The notes below the pieces were generated by a model. It searched no databases and was not told the DNA's origin. It saw only the letters and a list, made by a program, of their open reading frames with translations. 64,000 bases of DNA from assembly GCF_006442815.1 (NCBI RefSeq), contig NZ_VFVL01000014.1, positions 62,001 to 126,000 on the forward strand, read 5' to 3'. Source of the DNA: Mesorhizobium sp. B2-4-3. GTDB taxonomy: Bacteria > Pseudomonadota > Alphaproteobacteria > Rhizobiales > Rhizobiaceae. Positions 8,606-16,553 of the stretch are shown here, in pieces (positions within the stretch are counted from its first letter, which is position 1; each line of letters opens with the position of its first letter). Both the position numbers and the translations under genes were made by a program.

Positions 8606-9269
8606 CGACCGGTTTCCTTCCCTGGATCACAGTATCGGCGAAGGGCTGGGCCGCAATAAGGCCGACGAGCTTGTCGTAGTCGGCCGCGCTGCTCGCCGGA
8701 ATGGTCAGGCGGAAGACGCCGTCGGCCGTCGGCCCGCCGGCGATCTTCAGCCCGTTCTGGCCGAGGAAGGCGGCGATATCGGCCATTTTGGCATCCGGCT
8801 TGAACTTCACCAGCGCGAAAGGCAGCTTCGCCAGATCATCCTGCGCGCCAGCCACCTCGAAGTCGTTGCCCTTGCCGCCCGGCTGTTCGAACGACTGAAC
8901 GATGACCAGCGCAAGCAGCGCCGCGGCCGCGGCCCAGGCGATGCCGGCCGGCATCGCCGTCACCCGGCCGAAAACCTTGGCGAGCCACGACTGGCCGGCC
9001 GGCGCGGGCGCCGGGCCGGCCTCGGCGTCGAGCGCCCTGGCGAAGCGGGAGAGCGCGTCGGCCGGCGGCCTGATCGCCTCGTTGGCGGCGGCGGTACCGG
9101 AGAACTCGGCCTCCGCTTCGCCAAGCGCATTCATCGCTGCCGGATCGGTGGCCAGCCATTCCTCGACGGCCTCCAGCTCGGCGCCTTCCAGCGAGCCGTT
9201 CAGGTAGAACGGCAGCAGCGTTTCCATCTCGTCGCGGCGCGACATCTTTTCAGCGGCACTCATGGCCAC
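8595..9269 (-). CDS. Membrane anti-sigma factor with propeptide-like periplasmic domain
   Basis: 224-residue single-pass membrane protein. Residues 15-55 (LLPFYLNGSLEGAELEAVEE) resemble the cytoplasmic anti-sigma domain, but without the HxxxCxxC zinc motif. One transmembrane helix lies at about 106-126. The periplasmic tail (about 150-217: FALVKFKPDAKMADIAAFLG, then GVFRLTIP and a final helix/strand) has the beta-alpha-beta pattern and VKFKP signature of subtilisin/fervidolysin propeptides. It overlaps the upstream ECF gene by 10 bases and the downstream S8 protease gene by 11. The anti-sigma role is well supported by position; the propeptide likeness is my inference. Confidence 0.8.
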   Translation of the reverse strand: MAMSAAEKMSRRDEMETLLPFYLNGSLEGAELEAVEEWLATDPAAMNALGEAEAEFSGTAAANEAIRPPADALSRFARALDAEAGPAPAPAGQSWLAKVFGRVTAMPAGIAWAAAAALLALVIVQSFEQPGGKGNDFEVAGAQDDLAKLPFALVKFKPDAKMADIAAFLGQNGLKIAGGPTADGVFRLTIPASSAADYDKLVGLIAAQPFADTVIQGRKPVDGG

Positions 9270-9886
9270 CCCCTGTCGTAACCGGCGGCCTTGAGGGCTT
9301 CGCCGAGTTTCTTGCGGGCGTAGAACATTCTGGTCTTGACGGTGGCGACCGGGATGTCGAGCACCTCGCCGATCTCGGTCACCGACTGGCCATGGTAATA
9401 GGCAAGGTCGATCACCGCGCGGTGTTCTTCAGGCAGGGCGTCGATCATGCGGCGCAAGGCGGCGGCCTTGTCCTCCTTCATGGTCACGACTTCCGGCGTG
9501 TCGGCGCCGTCGGGAACTTGCGCTGCGTCGTCGTCGTCGATCCAGTCTTCCTTCTTCTTGCGCAGCATGGACAGCCCCTTGAAGCGGGCGATGCCGAGCA
9601 GCCACGTGGAAACTTCAGAGCGCCCCTCGAAGCTGGGCGCCTTTTTCCACAGCTCCAGAAAGACCTCGTTCGCGATATCGTCGGCCATCATTTCCGATCC
9701 CATCTGGCGCGCCACGAAGCGGTAGATCCGCGCGTGATGACGCATGAACAGGAGCCGAACGGCGGCCCGGTCGCCCTTCGCGACCCGGTCCACAAGCGCG
9801 CGATCGGTTTCCGTCGCCGCATTCATAGCCGGTCGAGCCGCCTGGCTCCTCGAAGCTCTGTCGCTGATCGGTCCAAAAAGGTTCAC
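9260..9886 (-). CDS. ECF-type RNA polymerase sigma factor
   Basis: Extracytoplasmic-function sigma-70 protein. Region 2 is seen in LLFMRHHARIYRFVARQMG through FEGRSEVSTWLLGIARFKGL; region 4 in LPEEHRAVIDLAYYHGQSVT followed by EIGEVLDIPVATVKTRMFYA. It directs RNA polymerase to a small regulon, normally including its own operon. The first gene of a three-gene overlapping operon with its anti-sigma factor and an S8 protease. The longest frame starts at GTG 9886 (208 residues), but the ribosome site there touches the start; ATG 9826 (MNAATETDRAL, 188 residues) is an equally good choice. Confidence 0.9.
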   Translation of the reverse strand: MNLFGPISDRASRSQAARPAMNAATETDRALVDRVAKGDRAAVRLLFMRHHARIYRFVARQMGSEMMADDIANEVFLELWKKAPSFEGRSEVSTWLLGIARFKGLSMLRKKKEDWIDDDDAAQVPDGADTPEVVTMKEDKAAALRRMIDALPEEHRAVIDLAYYHGQSVTEIGEVLDIPVATVKTRMFYARKKLGEALKAAGYDRGWP

Positions 9887-9963
9887 CCTCCGCCAAGGAT
9901 TTTTCGGAGGCTAACCGAAGAGCGGGGAGGTTGCCAGTAGGGGCACTTCTCCTATCTCTTGCG

Positions 9964-10208
9964 GGCGATAGGCCGAGACGCCTATCGCTTCGTCATCCTA
10001 TGGCGAAGCAAGGAGCGAAGCGACGCAGCGCAGACCATAGGATCCATTCCGTGACCTACGAGCGTCACCGCGATGCAGAACAATCTCTGTTCTGCACCGC
10101 CTTCATTCTTCGCGTGAGGTTACGGAATGTATCCTCGGGTCTTCGCGACGCTGCTTCGCGGCTGCTCCGCCCGTGGATGACGAAGTTGCTTGGCCTTCGC
10201 CAATCTCC
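9964..10208. repeat. Dispersed palindromic element, copy B
   Basis: Second member of the family seen at 6689. It contains CGTCATCCTATGGCGAAGCA at its left, GACCATAGGATCCATTCCGTG, an AGAACAATCTCTGTTCTGC tip, then GGTTACGGAATGTATCCTCG and a right arm ending GTGGATGACGAAG, with the same trailing box GCCAATCTCC. It fills most of the 347-base gap between the ECF sigma gene and the phosphodiesterase gene, both transcribed leftward. Confidence 0.65.
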
Positions 10209-10233
10209 AACGTTGCAACGGGAGAAGGGGAAA

Positions 10234-11085
10234 CTAAACCAAGAACACCTTCGCCTTCATCGTCTCGGGTATCGCCACGCCGAGCCGGCTCAGCACCGTC
10301 GGCGCGAGCTGCAGCTGATCGAGCAGCGTCTCGGCTTGAGGCCCCTTGGCCGGGCCGAAATAATAGAGCGCGAAATCCTGCATCTCATCGTCGTGGCCGC
10401 CATGATGGCCGCGGTCGGTCTGGCCGTGGTCGGCCGTCACGATCACTTCATAGCCGGCTGCGCGCCATTGCGGCAGGAAGGCTGCCAACATCGCGTCCAT
10501 CGCGTAGCAGGCATGGTCCATCTCGTGGCAGTCATGGCCGAAGCGATGGCCCATCGAGTCCAGCGTGCAGGTGTGCAGGATGCCGTAGTCGATGCCGTGG
10601 CGCTTCGCCAGCATGGTCAGCGTCGCGAACAGGTCGACGTCGCTCGGCGTCATCTGGTTCTTGAGATTGTAGCCGGTCATGGTGTGGAAGCGGCCATGCG
10701 TGATCGGCCCGCTTGGCTCGTCGAACTCCATGTCCTCGACAAGGTCGAACGGGTACGAACGGAAGAATTCCGACCAGTAGGAATGGGTCACGGCGCCGGT
10801 CTTGCCGCCGGCCTTGCTGACTTCCGAGAAGATATCCGGCGGCGTGACGCGAAAGCGGTTCTCGTTGGAAAGGATGCCGTGCACCTGCGGCGAAACACCG
10901 GTGTGGATCGAGGCGTAGCAGCAGGCGGACGTCGACGGCAGCACCGAGCGCATCTTCCAGACCTGCGCCTCGCCGGACTGCGCCCAGCCTTCGAGATTGC
11001 CCATCAGCCGGCGCCAGTTCCGGTAGGGCACGCCGTCGAGGATGATGAGCAGCAGTTTGGATTTGAGCGCCACGGCGGTTCCCAT
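10234..11085 (-). CDS. Alkaline-phosphatase superfamily phosphodiesterase/nucleotide pyrophosphatase
   Basis: Metal-dependent hydrolase of 283 residues from the alkaline phosphatase/NPP superfamily, acting on phosphate mono- or diesters. Metal and nucleophile motifs are visible: LLIILDGVPYR (first Asp), SVLPSTSACCYASIHTG (Thr/Ser nucleophile region), DSMGHRFGH (Asp/His), and VTADHGQTDRGHH (Asp-His pair). No signal peptide, so probably cytoplasmic. It is the last gene of the minus-strand importer operon, 63 bases after SBP1, which suggests it processes the imported compound, perhaps a phosphodiester. Substrate unknown. Confidence 0.75.
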   Translation of the reverse strand: MGTAVALKSKLLLIILDGVPYRNWRRLMGNLEGWAQSGEAQVWKMRSVLPSTSACCYASIHTGVSPQVHGILSNENRFRVTPPDIFSEVSKAGGKTGAVTHSYWSEFFRSYPFDLVEDMEFDEPSGPITHGRFHTMTGYNLKNQMTPSDVDLFATLTMLAKRHGIDYGILHTCTLDSMGHRFGHDCHEMDHACYAMDAMLAAFLPQWRAAGYEVIVTADHGQTDRGHHGGHDDEMQDFALYYFGPAKGPQAETLLDQLQLAPTVLSRLGVAIPETMKAKVFLV

Positions 11086-11148
11086 GCATCGAAAACAGAA
11101 GCGCCGCGTATCGCGCGGACACGCAGCGCTGCTTTGGATAGCTTGATA

Positions 11149-12738
11149 TCAGGCGTTCAGCCAGCACTCGTTGAGCGCATAACCGTCCATCATCTCGCCA
11201 TTCGGGTTCTTCACCCAGCCGCTGACTTTCTTGGTGTTGGCGGCGTCGACGAACTGGTTGAAGAACGGCACGATCAGGCCGCCTTCGTCGCGCATCAGCA
11301 TTGCCATGTCGCGGTAGATCGCCTTGCGCTTGGCCTGGTCCAGCTCGGCGCGCGCCGCGTAGAGCATCTTGTCGAATTCGGGCCGCTTGAAGCGCGTGTC
11401 GTTCCAGTCGGCGGTCGATAGATAGCCGGTGGAATACATCTGACCCTGCGTCGGCCGGCCGCCCCAGTAGGAGAGCGAGAAGGGCTGCTTGTTCCACACT
11501 TCCGACCAGTAACCGTCGCCCGGCTCGCGCTTGATCTCTATTTTGATGCCGGCCTTGGCGCAGCTCTGCTGGTAGAGCTGGGCGGCGTCCACGGCGCCCG
11601 GGAAGGCGACGTCCGAGGTGCGCAGCAGGATCGAGCCGCTATGGCCGGACTTCTTGTAGGCCGCGGCCGCCTTTTCGGGGTCGAACGTGCGCTGCTCGAT
11701 GTCGGCGGAAAACAGCGGGTAGGCCTCGTTGATCGGGAAGTCGTTGCCCACCGAGCCGTAGCCGCGCAGGATCTTGTCCAGCATCTCCTCGCGATCCATG
11801 GCGAGCTTCAACGCCATCCTGAGGTCATTGTTGTCGAAGGGCGCGGTGTCGCAGAACATGTTGAATGGGTAATAGCCGCGCCCGGCGACGTTCTCGATGC
11901 TGACGCCCGGCATGCGCTTCACAAGGTCGACCACCTTGGGCTCGACGCGGTTGATGAGATGCACCTGGCCGCCCTGCAGCGCGGCAAGCCGGGCCGTCGG
12001 GTCGTTGATGACGACGATCTCGATCTGGTCGGCATGGCCGGCCTTGTCGCCGCGCCAGTAATTGGCGAAGCGCTCGCCGCCATGCTTCACGCCGGGCTGG
12101 TTGACGGTGACCTTGTAAGGACCGGCGCTGATGCCGGCATTCGGGTTGTCCTTGCCGCCATTCGGCTGGATGACCAGGTGGTAGTCGGCCATCAGATAGG
12201 GGAAGTCGGCATCGGCGTCGCCGAGCGTCACCACCACGTCCTTGCCGTCGGCCTTGATGGTCTTGATGTTCTTCAGAACGCCGAGCGCGCCGGATTTCGA
12301 CTTCTCGTCGGCGTGGCGCTCGAGCGTCGCGACGACGTCTTGCGCCGTCACCGTCTTGCCGTGGTGGAATTCGATGCCCTCGCGGATCTTCATCGTCCAG
12401 GTCTTGGCGTCGGCCGAAGCGCCGATCTCCTCGGCAATCAGGTTCTCGACGCCGCCTTCCGGGGTCAGGCGGACGAGGAATTCACCCCACTGCTTGCAGA
12501 AATTGTAGGTCACCTGGCTGAGGTTCAGCGCCGGATCGAGGCTGTTGGTCGATTCACCGCCCTGCAGGCCGGCCTTGATGATGCCGCCCTTCACCGGCGT
12601 CGCGGCAAAAGCCTTGCCGGCCAGCGTCGTCGCCAGCGCCGCCGAGGCGCCAAGTGCTGCCGCGCGGCCGAGGAAATCGCGCCGCGAGATCCTGCCCTTG
12701 CCGGCGAGCGCGGCGAGATGGTCGAGTTCGGTCTGCAT
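11149..12738 (-). CDS. ABC transporter substrate-binding protein, family 5 (paralogue 1)
   Basis: Exported binding protein of 529 residues, DppA/OppA family. The N-terminus carries a twin-arginine signal (RISRRDFLGRAAALG). Family 5 features include LDPALNLSQVTYNF, GIEFHHGKTVTAQDVVATLE and the long C-terminal lobe with PGDGYWSEVWNKQPFSLSYW. It is a close paralogue, of identical length, of the protein encoded at 16554-18143; the last third is almost residue-for-residue the same. It lies downstream of the fused ATPase gene after a 208-base gap containing a dispersed repeat, so it may have its own promoter. Ligand unknown. Confidence 0.85.
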   Translation of the reverse strand: MQTELDHLAALAGKGRISRRDFLGRAAALGASAALATTLAGKAFAATPVKGGIIKAGLQGGESTNSLDPALNLSQVTYNFCKQWGEFLVRLTPEGGVENLIAEEIGASADAKTWTMKIREGIEFHHGKTVTAQDVVATLERHADEKSKSGALGVLKNIKTIKADGKDVVVTLGDADADFPYLMADYHLVIQPNGGKDNPNAGISAGPYKVTVNQPGVKHGGERFANYWRGDKAGHADQIEIVVINDPTARLAALQGGQVHLINRVEPKVVDLVKRMPGVSIENVAGRGYYPFNMFCDTAPFDNNDLRMALKLAMDREEMLDKILRGYGSVGNDFPINEAYPLFSADIEQRTFDPEKAAAAYKKSGHSGSILLRTSDVAFPGAVDAAQLYQQSCAKAGIKIEIKREPGDGYWSEVWNKQPFSLSYWGGRPTQGQMYSTGYLSTADWNDTRFKRPEFDKMLYAARAELDQAKRKAIYRDMAMLMRDEGGLIVPFFNQFVDAANTKKVSGWVKNPNGEMMDGYALNECWLNA

Positions 12739-12860
12739 GTTCTGCCCCCTTTTCGGAAATTGATTTCGGTGCGGGCTCTATCTGCCCGCGGCCGATCTTT
12801 TCCGTTCCCCATTGCAGCCGCATGACAGCGGCCGCATTGGGAGCCGACTTTTCCGCGGAC

Positions 12861-12946
12861 TATCTCTTTGTTTTGACGCAATTACGGGCGGAAGGCCACG
12901 GCGAAGCCGCCGAGCCTAGCCGCTTCACGCTTTTCCAGGAATTGCT
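12861..12946. repeat. Dispersed AATTGC-ended intergenic repeat
   Basis: A stretch between the ATPase gene and SBP1 that reads, on the minus strand, AGCAATTCCTGGAAAAGCGT ... CCGTAATTGCGTCAAAACAA then AGAGATAG. I recognise this pattern as a widespread Rhizobiales intergenic repeat with complementary AATTGC-containing ends. Its left end on the minus strand abuts the ATPase stop codon. Only one copy was noticed in the window. Function unknown. Confidence 0.5.
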
Positions 12947-14632
12947 TCAGTTTCCGGCGCTCGCCATGCGCCGGCCCTTGATCGCCTTCTCCAGCCAGCC
13001 GATCTCCATTTCGGGCACGGAGGAGAGCAGCAGGTCCGTATAGGCGTCGAAGGGCGGCGTCAGCACCTTGCTCTTGGAGCCGTAGCGCACCACCTCGCCG
13101 CGATACATCACCGCGACGGAATCGGCGATCGACTTCACCGTCGCAAGATCATGGGTGATGAAGAGGTAGGCGACCTTTTCGACCTGCTGCAGGTTCAAGA
13201 GCAGCTTGAGGATGCCGTGGGCGACCAGCGGATCGAGCGCCGAGGTCACCTCGTCGCAGATGATCAGCTTCGGCTTGGCGGCGAGCGAGCGCGCGATGCA
13301 GACGCGCTGCTTCTGCCCGCCGGACAGCTCGGCCGGGTAGCGGTCGATAAAACCCTTGCCCATCTCGATCTCGTCGAGCAGCTCGGCCACGCGTTTGTCG
13401 CGCTCGCGTCCCTTCATGCCGAAATAGAACTCCAGCGGCCGGCCGATGATGGTGCCCACCGTCTGGCGCGGGTTCATCGCCACGTCGGCCATCTGGTAGA
13501 TCATCTGCAGCTGGCGCAGATCCTCCTTCGGCCGGTCGGCCAGCCTGTTGGCGAGCGGTCGGCCGTCGAAGGTGACGGTGCCTTGCTCGGGCGGCAACAG
13601 GCCGGTGATGGCGCGCGCCAGCGTCGACTTGCCGGAGCCGCTCTCGCCGACGACGGCCAGTGTCTGTGCCGGGTAGATGTCGACCGAGACGTTCTTCAGA
13701 ACCTTGACATGGCCGCCGCCATAGGCGGCGGTCACATTCTTCACCGATAGGAAGGGCGTTGTGCCGGGCTGCTGTTCCTGGTGCTCGATCTCATGCACTG
13801 AAACCAGCGCGTTGGTGTATTCCTGGCGCGGTTCCTTGATGATCTGCCGCGTGCCGCCCCACTCCACCAGCCGGCCGTGGCGCAGCACCATGATCTCGTC
13901 CGAGACCTGGGCGACGACGGCAAGGTCGTGGGTGATGTAGAGGGCCGCCACGTGGGTGTCGCGGATGGCGTCCTTGATCGCCGCCAGCACGTCGATCTGC
14001 GTCGTCACGTCGAGCGCCGTGGTCGGCTCGTCGAAGACGATGAGGTCGGGCTCCGAGCAGAGCGCCATCGCCGTCATCACGCGCTGCAACTGGCCGCCGG
14101 AAACCTGGTGCGGGTAGCGCTCGCCGATCGTCTCGGGATTGGGCAGGCTGAGCTTCTTGAACAACGCAACGGCCCGCTTCTCGGCCTCGGCACGGTTCGC
14201 GGTGCCGTGCAGGAGGGTGGCCTCGACCACCTGGTCGATCAGCTTGTGCGCCGGATTGAACGCCGCCGCCGCCGACTGCGCGACATAGCACACCTCGCGT
14301 CCGCGCAGCGCCCGCACGCCTCTTGGTCCGGCCTTCATGATGTCGCGGCCGTTGAGGATCACCTCGCCGCCAGTGATGCGCACGCCGCCGCGGCCATAGG
14401 CCATGGACGACAGGCCGATGGTCGACTTGCCGGCGCCTGACTCGCCGATGAGACCGAGCACCTTGCCCTTTTCGAGCGTCAGCGAGACATCGTGGACCAG
14501 CGTGATGGTCTTCGGCGCCTCGCCCGGCGGATAGACAGTCGCCTCGATGCGCAGGTTGCGGATGTCGAGGAGCTTGCCTGAGCTTGCCTGCCCGTCGGCC
14601 ATCGGCCGCGTCTTCGCCTGCTTGCCAGCCAT
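12947..14632 (-). CDS. Fused dipeptide/oligopeptide ABC transporter ATPase (DppD-DppF type)
   Basis: Cytoplasmic ATPase of 561 residues with two complete nucleotide-binding domains in one chain. First Walker [10 protein letters not shown] (about residue 63), signature VSGGQLQRV, Walker [13 protein letters not shown]. Second Walker [10 protein letters not shown], signature LSGGQKQRV, Walker [13 protein letters not shown]. This is the usual DppD+DppF fusion in rhizobial peptide importers, powering the DppB/DppC-like pore. It starts at ATG 14632, sharing one base with the stop of the permease gene (TGATG), so the two are translationally coupled. Confidence 0.9.
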   Translation of the reverse strand: MAGKQAKTRPMADGQASSGKLLDIRNLRIEATVYPPGEAPKTITLVHDVSLTLEKGKVLGLIGESGAGKSTIGLSSMAYGRGGVRITGGEVILNGRDIMKAGPRGVRALRGREVCYVAQSAAAAFNPAHKLIDQVVEATLLHGTANRAEAEKRAVALFKKLSLPNPETIGERYPHQVSGGQLQRVMTAMALCSEPDLIVFDEPTTALDVTTQIDVLAAIKDAIRDTHVAALYITHDLAVVAQVSDEIMVLRHGRLVEWGGTRQIIKEPRQEYTNALVSVHEIEHQEQQPGTTPFLSVKNVTAAYGGGHVKVLKNVSVDIYPAQTLAVVGESGSGKSTLARAITGLLPPEQGTVTFDGRPLANRLADRPKEDLRQLQMIYQMADVAMNPRQTVGTIIGRPLEFYFGMKGRERDKRVAELLDEIEMGKGFIDRYPAELSGGQKQRVCIARSLAAKPKLIICDEVTSALDPLVAHGILKLLLNLQQVEKVAYLFITHDLATVKSIADSVAVMYRGEVVRYGSKSKVLTPPFDAYTDLLLSSVPEMEIGWLEKAIKGRRMASAGN

Positions 14633-15453
14633 CAGCCGCGTCCTCCCTTCAGGCTCGTCGTGCGGTTGAGCACCCAGTCGGCGACGAGGTTGACCGAGAT
14701 CGCCAGCACCGCGATCGCCGCCGCCGGGATCAGCGCCGCCGGAATGCCGAACACGATGCCGTCCTTGTTTTCCTTGACCATGCCGCCCCAGTCCGAATCC
14801 GGCGGCTGCACGCCGAGGCCGAGGAAGGACAGCGCCGACAGGAAGAGCACGGCGAAGATGAAGCGCACGCCAAGCTCCGCCACCAGCGGCGACAGCGCAT
14901 TGGGCAGGATCTCACGAAAGATGATCCAGGCCTTGCCTTCGCCGCGCAGCTTGGCCGCCTCGACGAAGTCCATGACGTTGATGTCGACGGCCACCGCGCG
15001 CGACAGCCGGTAGACGCGGGTCGAATCGAGGATGCCCATGACGAGGATCAGGGTCAGCGCGTTGGTCGGCAGCACGGAAAGCACGACGAGGCCGAAGATC
15101 AGCGTCGGGATCGACATCAAAAGGTCGACGAAGCGCGACATCAGCGTGTCGAACCAGCCGCCGAACACCGCGGCCGAGAAGCCGAGGATCGAGCCCAGCG
15201 AGAAGGACAGCGCCGTCGCCGCCACCGCAATCTCCATGGTGATGCGCGCGCCGTAGATCATGCGCGAGATAAGGTCGCGACCGAGATTGTCGGTACCAAG
15301 CCAATGGGCGGCCGACATCGGCTCCCACACGTCGCCGACGATCTCGCCATTGCCGTGTGGCGCGACCCAGGGCGCGAAGATGGCGCAGAACGCGAAAGCG
15401 CCGGTCAGGATCAGCCCGATCCAGGCGGTGACTGGGATTTGTCGTAGCGCCAT
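14632..15453 (-). CDS. ABC transporter permease, DppC/OppC-like
   Basis: Inner-membrane permease of 273 residues. Five to six hydrophobic segments, the OppC-type N-terminal helix (WIGLILTGAFAFCAIFAPWV), the HWLGTDNLGRDLISRMIYGA motif characteristic of DppC, and the EAA loop EAAKLRGEGKAWIIFREILPN that docks on the ATPase. It is preceded by the DppB-like gene with a 40-base gap and followed by the ATPase gene with a one-base overlap, so it is the central gene of the import operon. Confidence 0.9.
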   Translation of the reverse strand: MALRQIPVTAWIGLILTGAFAFCAIFAPWVAPHGNGEIVGDVWEPMSAAHWLGTDNLGRDLISRMIYGARITMEIAVAATALSFSLGSILGFSAAVFGGWFDTLMSRFVDLLMSIPTLIFGLVVLSVLPTNALTLILVMGILDSTRVYRLSRAVAVDINVMDFVEAAKLRGEGKAWIIFREILPNALSPLVAELGVRFIFAVLFLSALSFLGLGVQPPDSDWGGMVKENKDGIVFGIPAALIPAAAIAVLAISVNLVADWVLNRTTSLKGGRG

Positions 15454-15493
15454 TCGCCTCAGTTCCCCTTTTGGTCGTCTTGCATCCGGCCCG

Positions 15494-16459
15494 TCATTTC
15501 GGATGCCTAAGCCGCGGATTGGCCACGATGGCGGCGATATCGGCGACGATATTGAGCGTGATGTAGACCGCGGCGAAGATCAGGCCGACCGCCTGCACCA
15601 CCGGCACGTCGCGCTTGGCGACATGGTCGACCAGATACTGTCCCATGCCCGGATAGACGAAGATCACCTCCACCACCACGACGCCGACGATGAGATAGGC
15701 GAGGTTGAGCATGACGACGTTGACGACCGGCGCTATCGCGTTCGGGAAAGCATGCTTGCGGATGATGTCGAAGGCCTTCAGCCCCTTCAATTCTGCCGTC
15801 TCGATATAGGCCGACTGCATGACGTTGAGGATCGCCGCGCGCGTCATGCGCATCATATGGGCGAGCACCACCAGCGTCAGCGCGGTCGCGGGCAGCACGA
15901 CGGCCTGCAGCCTTTCGAGGAAGGGAGTTGAGTCATCAACCGTCGAGATGCTGGGGAAGATCTGCCATTTCACGGCGAAGAAATAGATCAGCACATAGCC
16001 GATGAAGAATTCCGGGAAGGAGGTCGAAGCCAGCGCCAGTCCGGAGATAAGCTTGTCGACGAAGCCGTTGCGGTAGCGCACCGCGATCAGACCGAGGACG
16101 ATTGCCAGCGGCACGGCGACGATCGCGGCGCAAGCCGCCAGGAACAGTGTGTTCTTCAGCCGGGTGCCGATCGAGGTCGCGATGTCCAGTCCGCTCGACT
16201 GCGCCGTGCCGAAGTCGCCATGCAGGATGCCCCACAGCCAGTGCACGTAGCGCAGCCATGCCGGGTCGTTCAGCCCGAGCTGCTCGCGCAGGTTCGCCAG
16301 CGCCTCCGGAGTCGCCGATTGGCCGAGAATCGCCTGGGCGACGTCGCCCGGCAGTATCTGCGTGCCGGCGAAGATCAGCACCGAAACGGCCAAAAGAAGA
16401 ACCAGGCCCAGCAAGATACGCTGAGCGACCAATCTCAGAATCGGAGACGACATCGGCAA
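15494..16459 (-). CDS. ABC transporter permease, DppB/OppB-like
   Basis: Inner-membrane permease of 321 residues. The N-terminus RLVAQRILLGLVLLLAVSVL and the following GTQILPGDVAQAILG are the classic OppB/DppB opening; the EAA loop is ETAELKGLKAFDIIRKHAFPN. It is the first permease of the importer. It follows SBP2 after 94 bases containing a strong hairpin, which fits reduced expression of permease relative to binding protein. Forms the pore with the DppC-like protein. Confidence 0.9.
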   Translation of the reverse strand: MPMSSPILRLVAQRILLGLVLLLAVSVLIFAGTQILPGDVAQAILGQSATPEALANLREQLGLNDPAWLRYVHWLWGILHGDFGTAQSSGLDIATSIGTRLKNTLFLAACAAIVAVPLAIVLGLIAVRYRNGFVDKLISGLALASTSFPEFFIGYVLIYFFAVKWQIFPSISTVDDSTPFLERLQAVVLPATALTLVVLAHMMRMTRAAILNVMQSAYIETAELKGLKAFDIIRKHAFPNAIAPVVNVVMLNLAYLIVGVVVVEVIFVYPGMGQYLVDHVAKRDVPVVQAVGLIFAAVYITLNIVADIAAIVANPRLRHPK

Positions 16460-16484
16460 CCCGCAATGGTGAAGAAGGGACGAC

Positions 16485-16503
16485 GCCCGCCTTTCGGGCG
16501 GGT
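16485..16503 (-). repeat. Intercistronic hairpin between SBP2 and DppB-like permease
   Basis: CCCGCC (16486-16491) and GGCGGG (16497-16502) with a 5-base loop, in the 94-base gap between the binding-protein and permease genes. No T-run follows on the minus strand, so it is more likely a message-stabilising or attenuating stem than a full terminator. Confidence 0.5.
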
Positions 16504-16553
16504 CATGAAAACGGGGAAGGGCCGGCTTGCGCCAGCCCCTCCCTTATCCTTCA

